A stretch of 64,000 nucleotides of DNA from Polluticoccus soli (lineage in GTDB: Bacteria; Bacteroidota; Bacteroidia; Chitinophagales; Chitinophagaceae), in contig NZ_JARJHT010000003.1 in NCBI RefSeq assembly GCF_029269745.1, positions 248,001 to 312,000 of the forward strand. The letters run 5' to 3'. The notes below the pieces were generated by a model. That model was not told where the DNA came from and ran no database searches. It saw nothing but the letters and a program-made list of their open reading frames with translations. A program made the translations under genes and the position numbers. Shown here in pieces: positions 1 through 7,874 of this stretch (the stretch's first letter is position 1; every line of letters starts with the position of its first letter).

Positions 1-198
1 AATGTCTATAGATACGATGCAGAGGGTAATGACCTGGTACAAACCGGCACGCTATTTACGGGAGATACCACCCGGTCAGCATTCCGCATACTTTCTAAAG
101 ACGATGCCGGCAACCCTGTGAAAACCCTTGAAACAGTTACCGGCATCGATGGAAAAATTCGGCACTGGTTGCATGTACGCAATTACGAGTACTATTAA
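1..198 (+). CDS. C-terminal 65 residues of a YD-like protein (partial)
   Basis: The frame is open from the first base of the window to a TAA stop, so only the C-terminus is visible. It contains YRYDAEGND, which resembles the YD/RHS repeat signature (YDxxGN), followed by a second strand-like stretch ending in HVRNYEYY. The pattern suggests the end of a large secreted beta-strand repeat protein, but the rest lies outside the window. Its stop overlaps the stop of the convergent minus-strand gene by four bases. The coding call is fairly safe because the codon use is typical. The family call is weak. Confidence 0.55.
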   Translation, partial: NVYRYDAEGNDLVQTGTLFTGDTTRSAFRILSKDDAGNPVKTLETVTGIDGKIRHWLHVRNYEYY

Positions 199-934
199 GA
201 TCTCATTTGACGATTGTGCCAGTTAACATAAGCTGCCTTTTGTTTGATACGATAGTAGAACATAAACACACTGGTATCCATAAACCGCTCGGCAGCTTCT
301 ACATTTCCTTCGCAGTATTTCATGGCTATGTCCCAAAAGCTATCGTACCAGTCGTCTATGCGCGTAGCCACAGATGTTAGCGTTGTGGCTGCAGGGCGTT
401 CAGCGTTTCCGTTCTTTGGCTGAAATAGCTCGAACCGATCGAACCAGGCAATAGTTCGCTCCATGATGGTGTGTACGGCATCCCGATGCTTAAAAAAAAA
501 GCGTACAGGTCAGGATCGGGTGAGATATTTTGCGTAGCATCGCCTTTGGCCAGTACAAGTTTGCGGCGCGTCCAGTAGTCTTCGGTGGTGTCAGGGTTTT
601 CATCTTCCACAAACGAGTATATCGCCCCCATGCGCAGAGCACAATCTTCGTCGACAGGATATTTGAGGCGGTACTTGATATTATTGGCAAGTGTTGCAAT
701 ATCAGTGCGCAGGCTCTTTACATTCTTCTCGTCGTTGCACAGCTCCAGCATCTTATCCATCATAGCGCCCAGCAGATCTTTTGTAGCGCCGCCTGCCGAA
801 TAAATGTTTTGCGCCCCTGCCGCAACGTACCGGCTAAGATGGTAACCGCTGGCCACATCTTCGGGCATATAAAAACGCAGGTCATGTACTTTGCTGTGGA
901 ATACTTCTTTGTACTTAGGGTTGTTGGTGAGCAT
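195..934 (-). pseudogene. Frameshifted hypothetical gene (two reading frames joined at a poly-A/T tract)
   Basis: Two adjacent minus-strand frames look like one gene. The upstream frame starts at 934 (MLTNNPKYKEVFHSK) and runs well until ...DPDLYAFF. It then goes out of frame at a run of nine A on the plus strand (492-500). The downstream frame (with MERTIAWFDRF) ends at 195. Adding one T, or removing two, on the coding strand joins them as AFF(F)KHRDAVHTIMERTIAW without a stop, giving a protein of about 245 residues. I do not recognise the family and see no signal peptide or membrane segment. Possible causes are a sequencing miscount in the homopolymer, a real mutation or slippage. Confidence 0.55.
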
Positions 935-1027
935 GGTGGTGATAGGTTTTATTATTGCAAAAATAATAAAAATAATTGTAAAACCAGAACGACTGGCATA
1001 TTTAGTTAAATGATGCCGTTAAATCTC

Positions 1028-1070
1028 GTCAGAACCGCTGATTAGAATGATTGAAATGATTGCGCTGATT
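1028..1070 (+). repeat. Short dispersed repeat S (TCTGAACCGCTGATT type)
   Basis: This copy reads AGAACCGCTGATTAGAATGA followed by TTGAAATGATTGCGCTGATT, a chain of imperfect TGATT-containing units. The same module recurs throughout the window, mostly directly upstream of the large R1 stem-loop elements (for example before 13544, 18803, 20661, 54848, 58630 and 60071). Here it stands alone in the gap between the two frameshifted genes. Confidence 0.75.
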
Positions 1071-1083
1071 ATAGCGGCAAGAC

Positions 1084-1490
1084 CTATTGTTTCCGTAGCT
1101 TATGCTCGATGGTCAAACGTTTGAATTGCAGACTCTTTGCACCAAAATTTATTAGTAGCCCTATTGGCAGCTTATATGCTTCCAAATAATTGAGTGCTTG
1201 CGTTGTGTGCACATCTTGAAGTTCAACCAGCGCTTTTAGTTCCACCATCACATTGTTCCCAACTAAAAAATCGACCCGCCTTGTGCCTACCTCAATATTA
1301 TCGTAGAAAATAGGCATTTCATACTCGCGTGCAAATTGCAGCTTAGTTTTTCGAACTCAATTGCAAGGCTACGCTGGTAGATCACTTCCTGAAAGCCGTT
1401 ACCAAGCACTGCGTGTACTTTCATAGCACATCCAATTATCTGGCCCGTTAGCTGGGAATGAAGAAACTCAGGTTTAGTTGTTTCAGACAT
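1084..1490 (-). pseudogene. GxxExxY-family protein gene, frameshifted
   Basis: The upstream frame starts at 1490 (MSETTKPEFLHSQLTGQIIG) and carries the family hallmark GNGFQEVIYQRSLAIEFEK. The downstream frame, ending at 1084, carries the expected continuation LQFAREYEMPIFYD, then VGTRRVDFLV, VELKALVEL and the C-terminal GLLINFGAKSLQFKRL. The two halves are out of register near 1350, at a run of five A on the coding strand. One extra A restores EFEKTKLQFAREYEMP. GxxExxY proteins are short and widespread in Bacteroidota, with an endonuclease-like fold of unclear role. The downstream half keeps the D...ELK arrangement typical of PD-(D/E)xK folds. It is either broken or affected by a homopolymer read error. 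Confidence 0.75.
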
Positions 1491-1566
1491 TGGTTTGTAG
1501 TTAAAGAATATCTTAAGCTAATAAAAATCCAAAATCCAACCTAAAGTCATACACATCAGTTTCAAG

Positions 1567-1610
1567 AAATCAGCGAAATCATTTTAATCCTTCTAATCAG
1601 CGGTTCAGAC
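1567..1610 (-). repeat. Short dispersed repeat S, reverse orientation
   Basis: Read on the minus strand this is GTCTGAACCGCTGATTAGAA followed by GGATTAAAATGATTTCGCTGATT. It is the clearest copy of the short leader repeat in reverse orientation, and no R1 stem-loop is attached. Together with the copy at 1028 it brackets the frameshifted GxxExxY gene as an inverted pair. Confidence 0.75.
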
Positions 1611-1615
1611 AAATA

Positions 1616-2278
1616 TCAATTGCGCTTTCCCCACCACCACATCACCACCACCAGTACCAGCGTAATGATGGCAATGATCAGCGGCAGGTATCTTTCCCAG
1701 GTGGCTTCGGCGCGGCGGTTGCGTACGTGGGCATAGATGCTGGCGTGCAGTGCATTGTCGGCACCGGATAGTTGCACCAGCCGCGCGGCTATGGCATCCA
1801 TATATTGGTACTTGAGGTTAGAGGTAGCCTTCAGCAGCTCGTTCACTATTTCTTTGTTGGTATCGCGGTCATCGGCCTGTTGTAATATAGCCATGTGCGA
1901 GTCGGAAAGGAGGAGGAAGACATAATCACTCAGGGCGCTATGGCTCATGCGGTAGGTGTCGACGGTGGCCATGTGCCTGGTGAGGCGCTGTGCTTCCTTC
2001 AGTATCCACGGCGGCGTTATGACGTGCTGGTGGCGCGCACGGCTGCTCATGCCCGAGAGCCATCGTTCTTCGTCGTAGCGCTTGCGCTTCACCTCATCAG
2101 AAAGCACATCGTATGCTTCCTGTATCTCACGAAAATGTATCTCGGTGTAAGTATTATGCTGCGAAGTATCTGGATGATACTTGAATGCCAGCTTGCGGTA
2201 AGCCTTTTTTATCTCCTGTGCCGTGGCAGAGGGATGAACCTCAAGAATGGTATAATAGTCTTTGGGCTGCCCGCGCAT
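1616..2278 (-). CDS. J-domain (DnaJ-like) protein with C-terminal membrane anchor
   Basis: The product has 220 residues. Residues 6-70 form a J domain: [20 protein letters not shown], the HPD motif at 35-37, and [20 protein letters not shown] as helices III/IV. No Gly/Phe region, zinc finger or substrate-binding domain follows, so it is a type III J protein. The middle is helical and of unknown role. The last 25 residues ([20 protein letters not shown] then KRN) form one membrane segment, which suggests a tail-anchored protein facing the cytoplasm. A likely role is local recruitment of DnaK at the inner membrane; this is inferred from the J domain. The start fits because the J domain begins right after it. 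Confidence 0.9.
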   Translation of the reverse strand: MRGQPKDYYTILEVHPSATAQEIKKAYRKLAFKYHPDTSQHNTYTEIHFREIQEAYDVLSDEVKRKRYDEERWLSGMSSRARHQHVITPPWILKEAQRLTRHMATVDTYRMSHSALSDYVFLLLSDSHMAILQQADDRDTNKEIVNELLKATSNLKYQYMDAIAARLVQLSGADNALHASIYAHVRNRRAEATWERYLPLIIAIITLVLVVVMWWWGKRN

Positions 2279-2320
2279 ATACCCGGTAAAAATAGCTAAA
2301 CCCTTGCTGGTAATAAGCTG

Positions 2321-2539
2321 CTACTCGATGTGGCAGTCGAAGCTGTTGTTCGATTTGTTGAGGTCTGCCTCTTGCGCATCGCACTCATTTACAGCACTGT
2401 GTTGCGAGTGTGCGTCAATGTCAAACCTGCGCTGGCCCGAATTGCCGGTGCTGTCGTTGCAAACGCATGTATAGTCGTCTTTCGTGCAAGAGCTGAATAA
2501 AACCAGCGCCAATGCGGCAGCTGCGTATACTGATCTCAT
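2321..2539 (-). CDS. Small Cys-rich lipoprotein (YTCVC family)
   Basis: The 72-residue product starts MRSVYAAAALALVLFSSCTK, a lipoprotein signal with lipobox FSSC. The mature part begins DDYTCVCNDSTG and ends NNSFDCHIE, with several Cys that could form disulfides. It closely resembles the next gene (2605-2832) and the gene at 48855 in layout: C-x-KxYxCxC near the N-terminus, then a central Glu/Asp/Lys-rich helix with one Cys and a terminal Cys. I chose the second Met over MIPM because the signal then has the usual length. Function unknown; outer-membrane anchoring is likely. Confidence 0.8.
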   Translation of the reverse strand: MRSVYAAAALALVLFSSCTKDDYTCVCNDSTGNSGQRRFDIDAHSQHSAVNECDAQEADLNKSNNSFDCHIE

Positions 2540-2560
2540 AGGTATCAAGCTTTATAAACA

Positions 2561-2589
2561 GCAGGCCCGCTACAAGAGTGCGGGCCTGC
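2561..2589 (-). terminator. Hairpin between two lipoprotein genes
   Basis: A perfect 10-bp stem (GCAGGCCCGC / GCGGGCCTGC) with a 9-nt loop lies just after the 2605-2832 gene on the minus strand. The following stretch (TGTTTATAAAG) is only weakly T-rich, so it may act as a terminator or as an mRNA-stabilising 3' end. Confidence 0.55.
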
Positions 2590-2604
2590 AGGTATATCAT
2601 AAAA

Positions 2605-2832
2605 TTAATTGATAGAGCAAGCGATGGCCGGATTGGTAGTACCCAGGTTCACGGTGTTCACATCTGCCTCATACTTAGTGCATTTTTCTTTAGCCTGTTT
2701 TTCCTTAACGGCATTTACAGGAAACGAGCGCAGACTGTCGGAAAAACCCACAGTTGTGCATTCGCAGGTATATTCCTTATTGCAAGCCACAAAGCCAAGG
2801 CAAGCAATCGCAAGAATAAGCGTAATTCTCAT
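2605..2832 (-). CDS. Small Cys-rich lipoprotein (YTCEC family)
   Basis: The 75-residue product has a signal MRITLILAIACLGFVACNKE with lipobox GFVAC, followed by YTCECTTVGFSDS and a Lys/Glu-rich helix with Cys, ending AIACSIN. It is a paralogue of the neighbouring gene at 2321 and of the one at 48855, which suggests local duplication followed by spread. Function unknown. Confidence 0.8.
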   Translation of the reverse strand: MRITLILAIACLGFVACNKEYTCECTTVGFSDSLRSFPVNAVKEKQAKEKCTKYEADVNTVNLGTTNPAIACSIN

Positions 2833-3104
2833 TTTGGTCTTTTTTTATTGTGTCGCAAAATAGTGTTTTATGATGAGCAATGAAATAGACGCTACTGTTT
2901 TTCTGAAAGGCCAGTTTGCTTATTCGCTTATACATATCTCAATGACCGAAGACTGAGCCTTTAGTGCCCACAAAGCGCCCTTATGCCTTTTTTTATGCAT
3001 TCAACAAAAAAATTATTGGTAAAGGTTGCACTATATAAATTTTTTCATACTTTTATACGACATATAAGGGGATTCTATTCAAAACACACTTAAAGGGGAG
3101 AGAA

Positions 3105-3368
3105 ATGATTACAACAGAATTTGTGATGGCGATATTGTGTGCGCCACTATCAGGAGCAGATCTGCTCCATGCCGAGCGAAACAATAATGTACGCATCATG
3201 CGCAAGCTCGAGTATCACACACACACCGATTATTTCAAAGGTTCCTTCTTCGGCAGCCTGGCCAATTCACCACTGAAACTGCTCTTTATCTTCGGATTAG
3301 AAGATGTAATTCTCGTTAGCAGCGCAGAAGACCAACACCTGGTACAGCAAAGGCTGGCAAGAGCATAA
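3105..3368 (+). CDS. Hypothetical protein, 87 aa
   Basis: An unusually purine-rich AAAGGGGAGAGAA lies directly before the ATG and could serve as a ribosome-binding site, which is rare in this window. The product (MITTEFVMAILCAPLSGADL...) has no clear signal peptide or domain. A hydrophobic patch (SPLKLLFIFGLEDVILVSS) lies in the C-terminal half. I do not recognise the family. The gap before it (2833-3104) holds no other gene. Confidence 0.55.
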   Translation: MITTEFVMAILCAPLSGADLLHAERNNNVRIMRKLEYHTHTDYFKGSFFGSLANSPLKLLFIFGLEDVILVSSAEDQHLVQQRLARA

Positions 3369-3483
3369 CACACTGCTTTAATGCTGAATGTCTCGCTATT
3401 TCATCACCATTACGTGGTGCAGGTAAGCAATTGTCGCTAGTATCAGCAGGCCAGCCGCAGGGCGGGGAATATATATAAATTAG

Positions 3484-3512
3484 TTGATACCGGCATTTAT
3501 CTGTACCTTTGC
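3484..3512 (+). promoter_or_regulatory. Bacteroidota-type promoter for the 3531 gene
   Basis: TTG (3484-3486) is followed after 17 nt by TACCTTTGC (3504-3512), which matches the TAnnTTTG -7 box known for the Bacteroidota primary sigma factor. The start codon follows 18 nt further on, so the leader would be very short. Confidence 0.6.
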
Positions 3513-3530
3513 CCCAAATTGTTGAGGCGT

Positions 3531-3755
3531 ATGAGCAATAAGCTGATTTTCAGGAAAGCTAAAGAAATGCACTACAAGCAGGGTGGAAAAAACCCGCAGG
3601 TGCAGGTAGATGCCATACAAAACGAGCTGATGCTGTCGGGCGAAGACATGAAATACTACCTCGAATCGCTCAGGAAATTAAGGCTCATCAAATACTCTGA
3701 CGAGCAACCCGAAAGCATCGAGATCACTAAGGTAGGATTGGCTACACAGATCTAG
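3531..3755 (+). CDS. Small hypothetical protein with winged-helix-like pattern, 74 aa
   Basis: Start chosen at MSNKLIFRKAKEMHYKQGGK because a good -7 box lies 19 nt upstream. An alternative start four codons earlier would lie closer to that box. The rest (PQVQVDAIQNELMLSGEDMK, YYLESLRKLRLIKY, then a strand-like SIEITKVGLATQI) reads like a small winged-helix domain: helix, helix, helix, two-strand wing. That suggests nucleic-acid binding, but this rests on pattern only and no named family was recognised. Confidence 0.6.
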   Translation: MSNKLIFRKAKEMHYKQGGKNPQVQVDAIQNELMLSGEDMKYYLESLRKLRLIKYSDEQPESIEITKVGLATQI

Positions 3756-4003
3756 GAATTGTGTTGATTGGCCGGCAGGCTAATTGACAACAGGGCATCG
3801 AACATTATCAAGAATAAGACGACCACAAACTAACGGAGCGATCCGAAGCTGCATCCTTTTGCCACTACCGGCTTTAGGAGCTAGCTCTGGTTAACCTAAG
3901 CGCGAGACAAGCTGTACCGGGATTGTAGCTTGCCTCGCCTATTGCCTTGGGTTTCAGTTTCCGTTTGTGTAATAGTGTGCTAAGGGGCTGTTTCAGATCT
4001 GGA

Positions 4004-4273
4004 TCACCCAATGCCTAACCTGCGCAGCAACGATAGCAAGAACGGCCGGGGATAGTGCGGTTCTGCTACTTCTTTGCAGCACAGTTGCATAGCGCTGACT
4101 ATCATTTCACGGTCAAGATGGGGATGTACCTTGAGCAACGTGTGTACGATATAGTCAGTTACATAATTTTCTTTACAGGCCACGACCCGCTCGCCCATAG
4201 ACGGGCGATTGCTTTTCATAGGCCAGTTTTTGATCATCGAGTCCAGCAGCGACATATCCGTCAAATGTTTCAT
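4004..4273 (-). CDS. Hypothetical protein, 89 aa
   Basis: The product MKHLTDMSLLDSMIKNWPMK...RRLGIG is helical and hydrophilic, with no signal peptide. Central residues ENYVTDYIVHTLLKVHPHLD form an amphipathic helix. It diverges from the histidine kinase gene at 4552 across an AT-rich spacer. Codon use looks genuine. Family not recognised. Confidence 0.55.
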   Translation of the reverse strand: MKHLTDMSLLDSMIKNWPMKSNRPSMGERVVACKENYVTDYIVHTLLKVHPHLDREMIVSAMQLCCKEVAEPHYPRPFLLSLLRRLGIG

Positions 4274-4372
4274 CGCAGGGTAAAGGTCATCAATACTTCG
4301 TTACCTCAATACCGTGTTTTAACGGTATTTTCTTACGTCGATCGACGGATTTTTTTTGCCTAACATAATTAA

Positions 4373-4398
4373 ATGTAAAATACTTACATGTAAAATTA
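4373..4398. promoter_or_regulatory. Inverted repeat ATGTAA-N5-TTACAT in a divergent intergenic region
   Basis: ATGTAA AATAC TTACAT is a perfect 6-bp inverted repeat, followed at once by another half-site (ATGTAAAAT). It lies in the AT-rich spacer between the 4004-4273 gene and the kinase gene, where a regulator of either could bind. No regulator can be assigned. Confidence 0.35.
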
Positions 4399-4551
4399 TA
4401 AATAATTGTATTAGTTTTAATCGCTTGCCCCTAAAAAGCCACTCACCACAAAACACCAGATCCCAAGCCGCCAGATTAAAGGGATTTAACTTAAAAAAAT
4501 AATTAAATACTTGTAATTTGGCGGCGCGAAAGCCAGTACGTTTTTTCTTTC

Positions 4552-5919
4552 ATGAGTACCACACCGGGACGGAATAGACTCAGGGATACCTGGGAATACC
4601 TGGTGGGCAGTAGAACACAGTACCCACTCGAACAACGGGTGTTTAACGCTGTGTGCCTGCTCACGCTGATACTGCATGTCGCCATTATACCGTTCAACTT
4701 TTTTACGGGCCTGCCGCAGATAGCATTTGTATATTGCTGTACAGCGGTGATCTGCCTCATCGTTTATTACCTGTCGCGTTTCAAGTCACGGTTTCAGCTG
4801 GGCACCAGTGTGTTTGCGGTAACTGCCCTAACCGCGCTCTCCTGCAATTATTTTCTGAACGATGGGATCGCCGGCCCTACAACACTGGCCTTTTTTCTTT
4901 CATTCCAGTTCATCATTGCCATAAAACCACAACGTACTTATTGGTTCTGGGTAATGATACACCTGCTGCTGGTGCTGGCACTTTACCAGGCCGAAAGCTA
5001 CCACCCTGAGTGGGTGGCTCATTCCTACGACTCCTTCAGCGAGCGTGTTGCTGACAATTATTTTTCCTACATCGTCATACTGATACTTACTTTCTTCTGC
5101 GTCACCTTCCTGCGCCGCAGCTACTATTATGAAAAGGTGCAGGCCGAACGCAGGGCTGAGTCTATAGAAACACAGCACCTGCAAATAGCCGCGCAGCACT
5201 TACAACTGGAGCGCCTCAACCAGGAAAAGAACAAACTCTTCTCCATCATATCGCACGACCTGAAAAGCCCTCTGGCTTCTATTTGCAGCTACCTCGAATT
5301 ATTGTCTGAAGACATGGTACCTGCTGAGCAACGTAAGGAGTTTGAAAAAGAACTGCTGATGGTGACGGGCAATACATCTGAACTGCTGCAAAACCTGCTG
5401 TCGTGGTCTAAAACACAAATGGAAGGCACAGCGGTAAGATTAGCGCAGCTCAACTTGTACCAGACTTTGCATGCTACGCTGGATGTACAGGAAACCACGG
5501 CTGAAAAGAAGGGCATACACCTCAGCTATTCTATCGACGACTCGATGATAGTGGTAGCAGACTACGACATGCTGCAGCTGGTGGTGCGCAACCTGGTGAG
5601 CAACGCCATCAAGTTTACAGACACCGGCGGTAGCATTCAAGTAAAAGCTTACCGGGAAGATGACCATTGCCGTCTCGTTGTTAAAGACACCGGCCGCGGC
5701 ATACCTGTCGATAAGCAGGAAGATATCTTCACGCTGAAAACAAGCTCAACCTATGGCACCAACAACGAAAAAGGTGTTGGCCTGGGTCTTGTAATGTGTA
5801 AAGAGTTTACCGAGCTACAGGGCGGCCGCATCTGGTTTGCCAGTGTAGAGGGACAAGGCACTACTTTCTATGTGTCACTGCCGCTTCATGTAGACAAGCA
5901 GCTGGCCATGTTTGGGTAG
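4552..5919 (+). CDS. Membrane histidine kinase (orphan)
   Basis: The 455-residue protein has an N-terminal block of five or six membrane segments (about residues 28-190), then a short coiled linker (ERRAESIETQHLQIAAQHLQ) and a HisKA domain with the phospho-acceptor His at residue 235 (FSIISHDLKSPLASICSYLE). The ATPase domain has the N box (NLVSNAIKFT), G1 (DTGRGIP) and G2 (GVGLGLVM), followed by a typical FYVSLPL end. All catalytic motifs look intact. No response regulator lies next to it, so it is an orphan kinase. The integral-membrane sensor without a large periplasmic loop suggests sensing within the membrane. The ligand is unknown. Confidence 0.93.
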   Translation: MSTTPGRNRLRDTWEYLVGSRTQYPLEQRVFNAVCLLTLILHVAIIPFNFFTGLPQIAFVYCCTAVICLIVYYLSRFKSRFQLGTSVFAVTALTALSCNYFLNDGIAGPTTLAFFLSFQFIIAIKPQRTYWFWVMIHLLLVLALYQAESYHPEWVAHSYDSFSERVADNYFSYIVILILTFFCVTFLRRSYYYEKVQAERRAESIETQHLQIAAQHLQLERLNQEKNKLFSIISHDLKSPLASICSYLELLSEDMVPAEQRKEFEKELLMVTGNTSELLQNLLSWSKTQMEGTAVRLAQLNLYQTLHATLDVQETTAEKKGIHLSYSIDDSMIVVADYDMLQLVVRNLVSNAIKFTDTGGSIQVKAYREDDHCRLVVKDTGRGIPVDKQEDIFTLKTSSTYGTNNEKGVGLGLVMCKEFTELQGGRIWFASVEGQGTTFYVSLPLHVDKQLAMFG

Positions 5920-6099
5920 CAACACTTCCCCACCCGTTAACAATTCCGTAGACATTCGTTAAGCCATTCTTAAGAGGCGGCGTTAAAACCGTCTAAAAAC
6001 AGCCGTATAAACCCATGAAAAGCAGCTTTACGCTTCTTTTAACTGCCAATGGCCGAGGTGGGGCACGATGTTTTTAACTGTGGTGATAAATAGTGTGTT

Positions 6100-6324
6100 A
6101 TGAGAGATAATATGGAAAATAAAGGGTGGCGAGAGCGGCAAAGAGTTGCGAACGAAGAAGACAAAGAGGTGGATTTTCTCCGCCGGAAGTTTGGCGTAAC
6201 AAGCACTAAAGTATTGGAAGCTATACGCGCCGTCGGTAGTACTGACCGGGAAGCGCTTGAAGAATACCTTCGAAATCAGATAGGAGGCTACGACCCAAAA
6301 CGCGATGCGGGTCCTAGAGAATAA
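6100..6324 (+). CDS. DUF3606-like small protein
   Basis: The 74-residue protein contains NEEDKEVDFLRRKFGVTSTK, VLEAIRAVGSTDREALEEYL and R, matching the DUF3606 pattern (acidic start, W/F-x-RKFGV, AIxxVG, VxxYL). These proteins are short, helical and of unknown function. A Met four codons downstream (MENKGWRE) is an alternative start. A hairpin follows after the stop, so the gene is probably a single transcription unit. Confidence 0.75.
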   Translation: MRDNMENKGWRERQRVANEEDKEVDFLRRKFGVTSTKVLEAIRAVGSTDREALEEYLRNQIGGYDPKRDAGPRE

Positions 6325-6329
6325 GAAAA

Positions 6330-6357
6330 AAATGGCGGTGCTGTACTACCGCCATTT
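6330..6357. terminator. Bidirectional terminator
   Basis: The stem AAATGGCGGT / ACCGCCATTT has a T-run on the plus side and an A-run on the left, and lies between two convergent genes (6100-6324 and the T9SS protein ending at 6379). It can serve both. Confidence 0.85.
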
Positions 6358-6378
6358 TTTACTGCAGCTGAGGTTGCA

Positions 6379-7854
6379 CTATTTTTTGATCAGCTGGCCT
6401 TGGGCCAGTATTTCTCCAGCCTCGTTCATAACTGCATAGATATAGATGCCCGGTGCAAATTCCTGCACGGGCATTTTTATTTCTTGTTGGCCTGGAGTGT
6501 ATTGCAGAGATTTAGTTGCATACACTACTCTACCCTGCATATCTGTGAGCTGCGCAATTAGTTTCGTGGCTTGTTTTAGGGTGAAGCTGATGGTGGCGTC
6601 TGAAGAGGCCGGATTTGGATAAAGCACGAGTGAAGAAATATCTTTTACTCTTTTAACGCTCAGGTTAGCGTCATTGAACTTGTACAACTCTCTATCCTGA
6701 CCGGCCACCTGCGCTGCAAAATAGAGGTCACCCTGGAACACTTGGAATTCGTCTGGCAGGCTTATCGTTTTTGCAGCACTCACATCATCTGATAAGCGGT
6801 GGTGTTTCATTCCATCATAAGTAAAGAGCGGAATCTCCTGATTTTCTTCAAAACCAAAATACATCCGGTTGTTATAAAGGCCAAAGCCTGAACCCATATA
6901 AGCGTATGTAGTATCCAGCATAGTCACTGTAGCTGAAGAGTTGTCATATATCGCGAAGTAATTCTCCACAGCCGTTGCCCCGTGTACCGTCATGAGTATG
7001 CGGTCTTGCAGCTTTCCGATCCTGGACTTAAACCTTAGTCCCTTAAGACCTGGAAAATTAGTGAGCATAACTGGAGGATTCACACCATCGTATTTGTACA
7101 GCTCCCATCCATCCGCAGTTGTGGAATAAATAAAATACAGAATTCCACTATCCACCAGGTAACCAAAAGGGCGACCGGTGTGGGGATCAAGTTCAATGAT
7201 CGTGTCCAAGGAGTTTGTAGCCGGATCAAAACTATACAGACCATCGCCGGGCGCAGAGACTGTATTCACCTGCGAAGAAAAACAGACTTTATTGTTGTGC
7301 ACCATCAGCTCTAGTCCCTGCATGGGCTCGGCAGGATTGGTTGCTATCAACTGCAATTGTCCTGTAGCCGGATTGTAACTATAGATATCAGAATGAAAAT
7401 TGGCTGTTCTAGTGCGGAAGTACAACACATTGTTCAGTGCAACAAGATTAGTAGGAAAGCTACTGGTTGCGCCCGGCACAACGTCCTTTGCCAGCACCGG
7501 GGGATTGACACCATCGTACGCAAACAACTCAATACCTGCACCGGCTGCGGGCGCAGCAAAATATATCTTACCATTCAGCTCACAAATATTCGACAAGTCC
7601 GCAAGGCCTCCCGAACCGGGCACTAAGTCGGCCACAAGGCTTACGCCCGTACCGTCATAGACCATTAGCTCCTTACCGGCTGCACCATTGTCTGCATAGA
7701 AATAGAGTCTGTTCAATGCCGTTGTAAGCATTTCTGGCGACGAACCGGCCGAAGGATTAATATCTATCTTAGTAAGTGATGGCTGTCCAAATGTCGTAGA
7801 AAAAGAAAGGGTTATAGCAGCTAAAGTCGCTGCAAGGGATACAGTATGTTTCAT
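6379..7854 (-). CDS. Secreted ELxxYDG-repeat protein with T9SS sorting domain
   Basis: The 491-residue product starts at MKHTVSLAATLAAITLSFST with a signal peptide. The body has repeats of the form ELMVYDG / ELFAYDG / ELYKYDG alternating with strands such as NGKIYFAAP and NNVLYFRTR, consistent with a beta-propeller. The C-terminus (SLVLYPNPASSDATISFTL, then LTDMQGRVVYA, and a final GIYIYAVMNEAGEI strand) is a type A T9SS sorting domain, so export across the outer membrane and surface attachment are expected. It is a tandem paralogue of the gene immediately upstream on the same strand, with only 20 bp between them when this start is used. A possible start five codons earlier is less likely. 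Confidence 0.9.
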   Translation of the reverse strand: MKHTVSLAATLAAITLSFSTTFGQPSLTKIDINPSAGSSPEMLTTALNRLYFYADNGAAGKELMVYDGTGVSLVADLVPGSGGLADLSNICELNGKIYFAAPAAGAGIELFAYDGVNPPVLAKDVVPGATSSFPTNLVALNNVLYFRTRTANFHSDIYSYNPATGQLQLIATNPAEPMQGLELMVHNNKVCFSSQVNTVSAPGDGLYSFDPATNSLDTIIELDPHTGRPFGYLVDSGILYFIYSTTADGWELYKYDGVNPPVMLTNFPGLKGLRFKSRIGKLQDRILMTVHGATAVENYFAIYDNSSATVTMLDTTYAYMGSGFGLYNNRMYFGFEENQEIPLFTYDGMKHHRLSDDVSAAKTISLPDEFQVFQGDLYFAAQVAGQDRELYKFNDANLSVKRVKDISSLVLYPNPASSDATISFTLKQATKLIAQLTDMQGRVVYATKSLQYTPGQQEIKMPVQEFAPGIYIYAVMNEAGEILAQGQLIKK

Positions 7855-7874
7855 CGGGGTAAAATACAATTTTT

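Noticed and set aside
4552-5919. A complete two-component system
   Set aside because: No response regulator gene with a receiver domain lies next to the kinase. It is therefore called an orphan.
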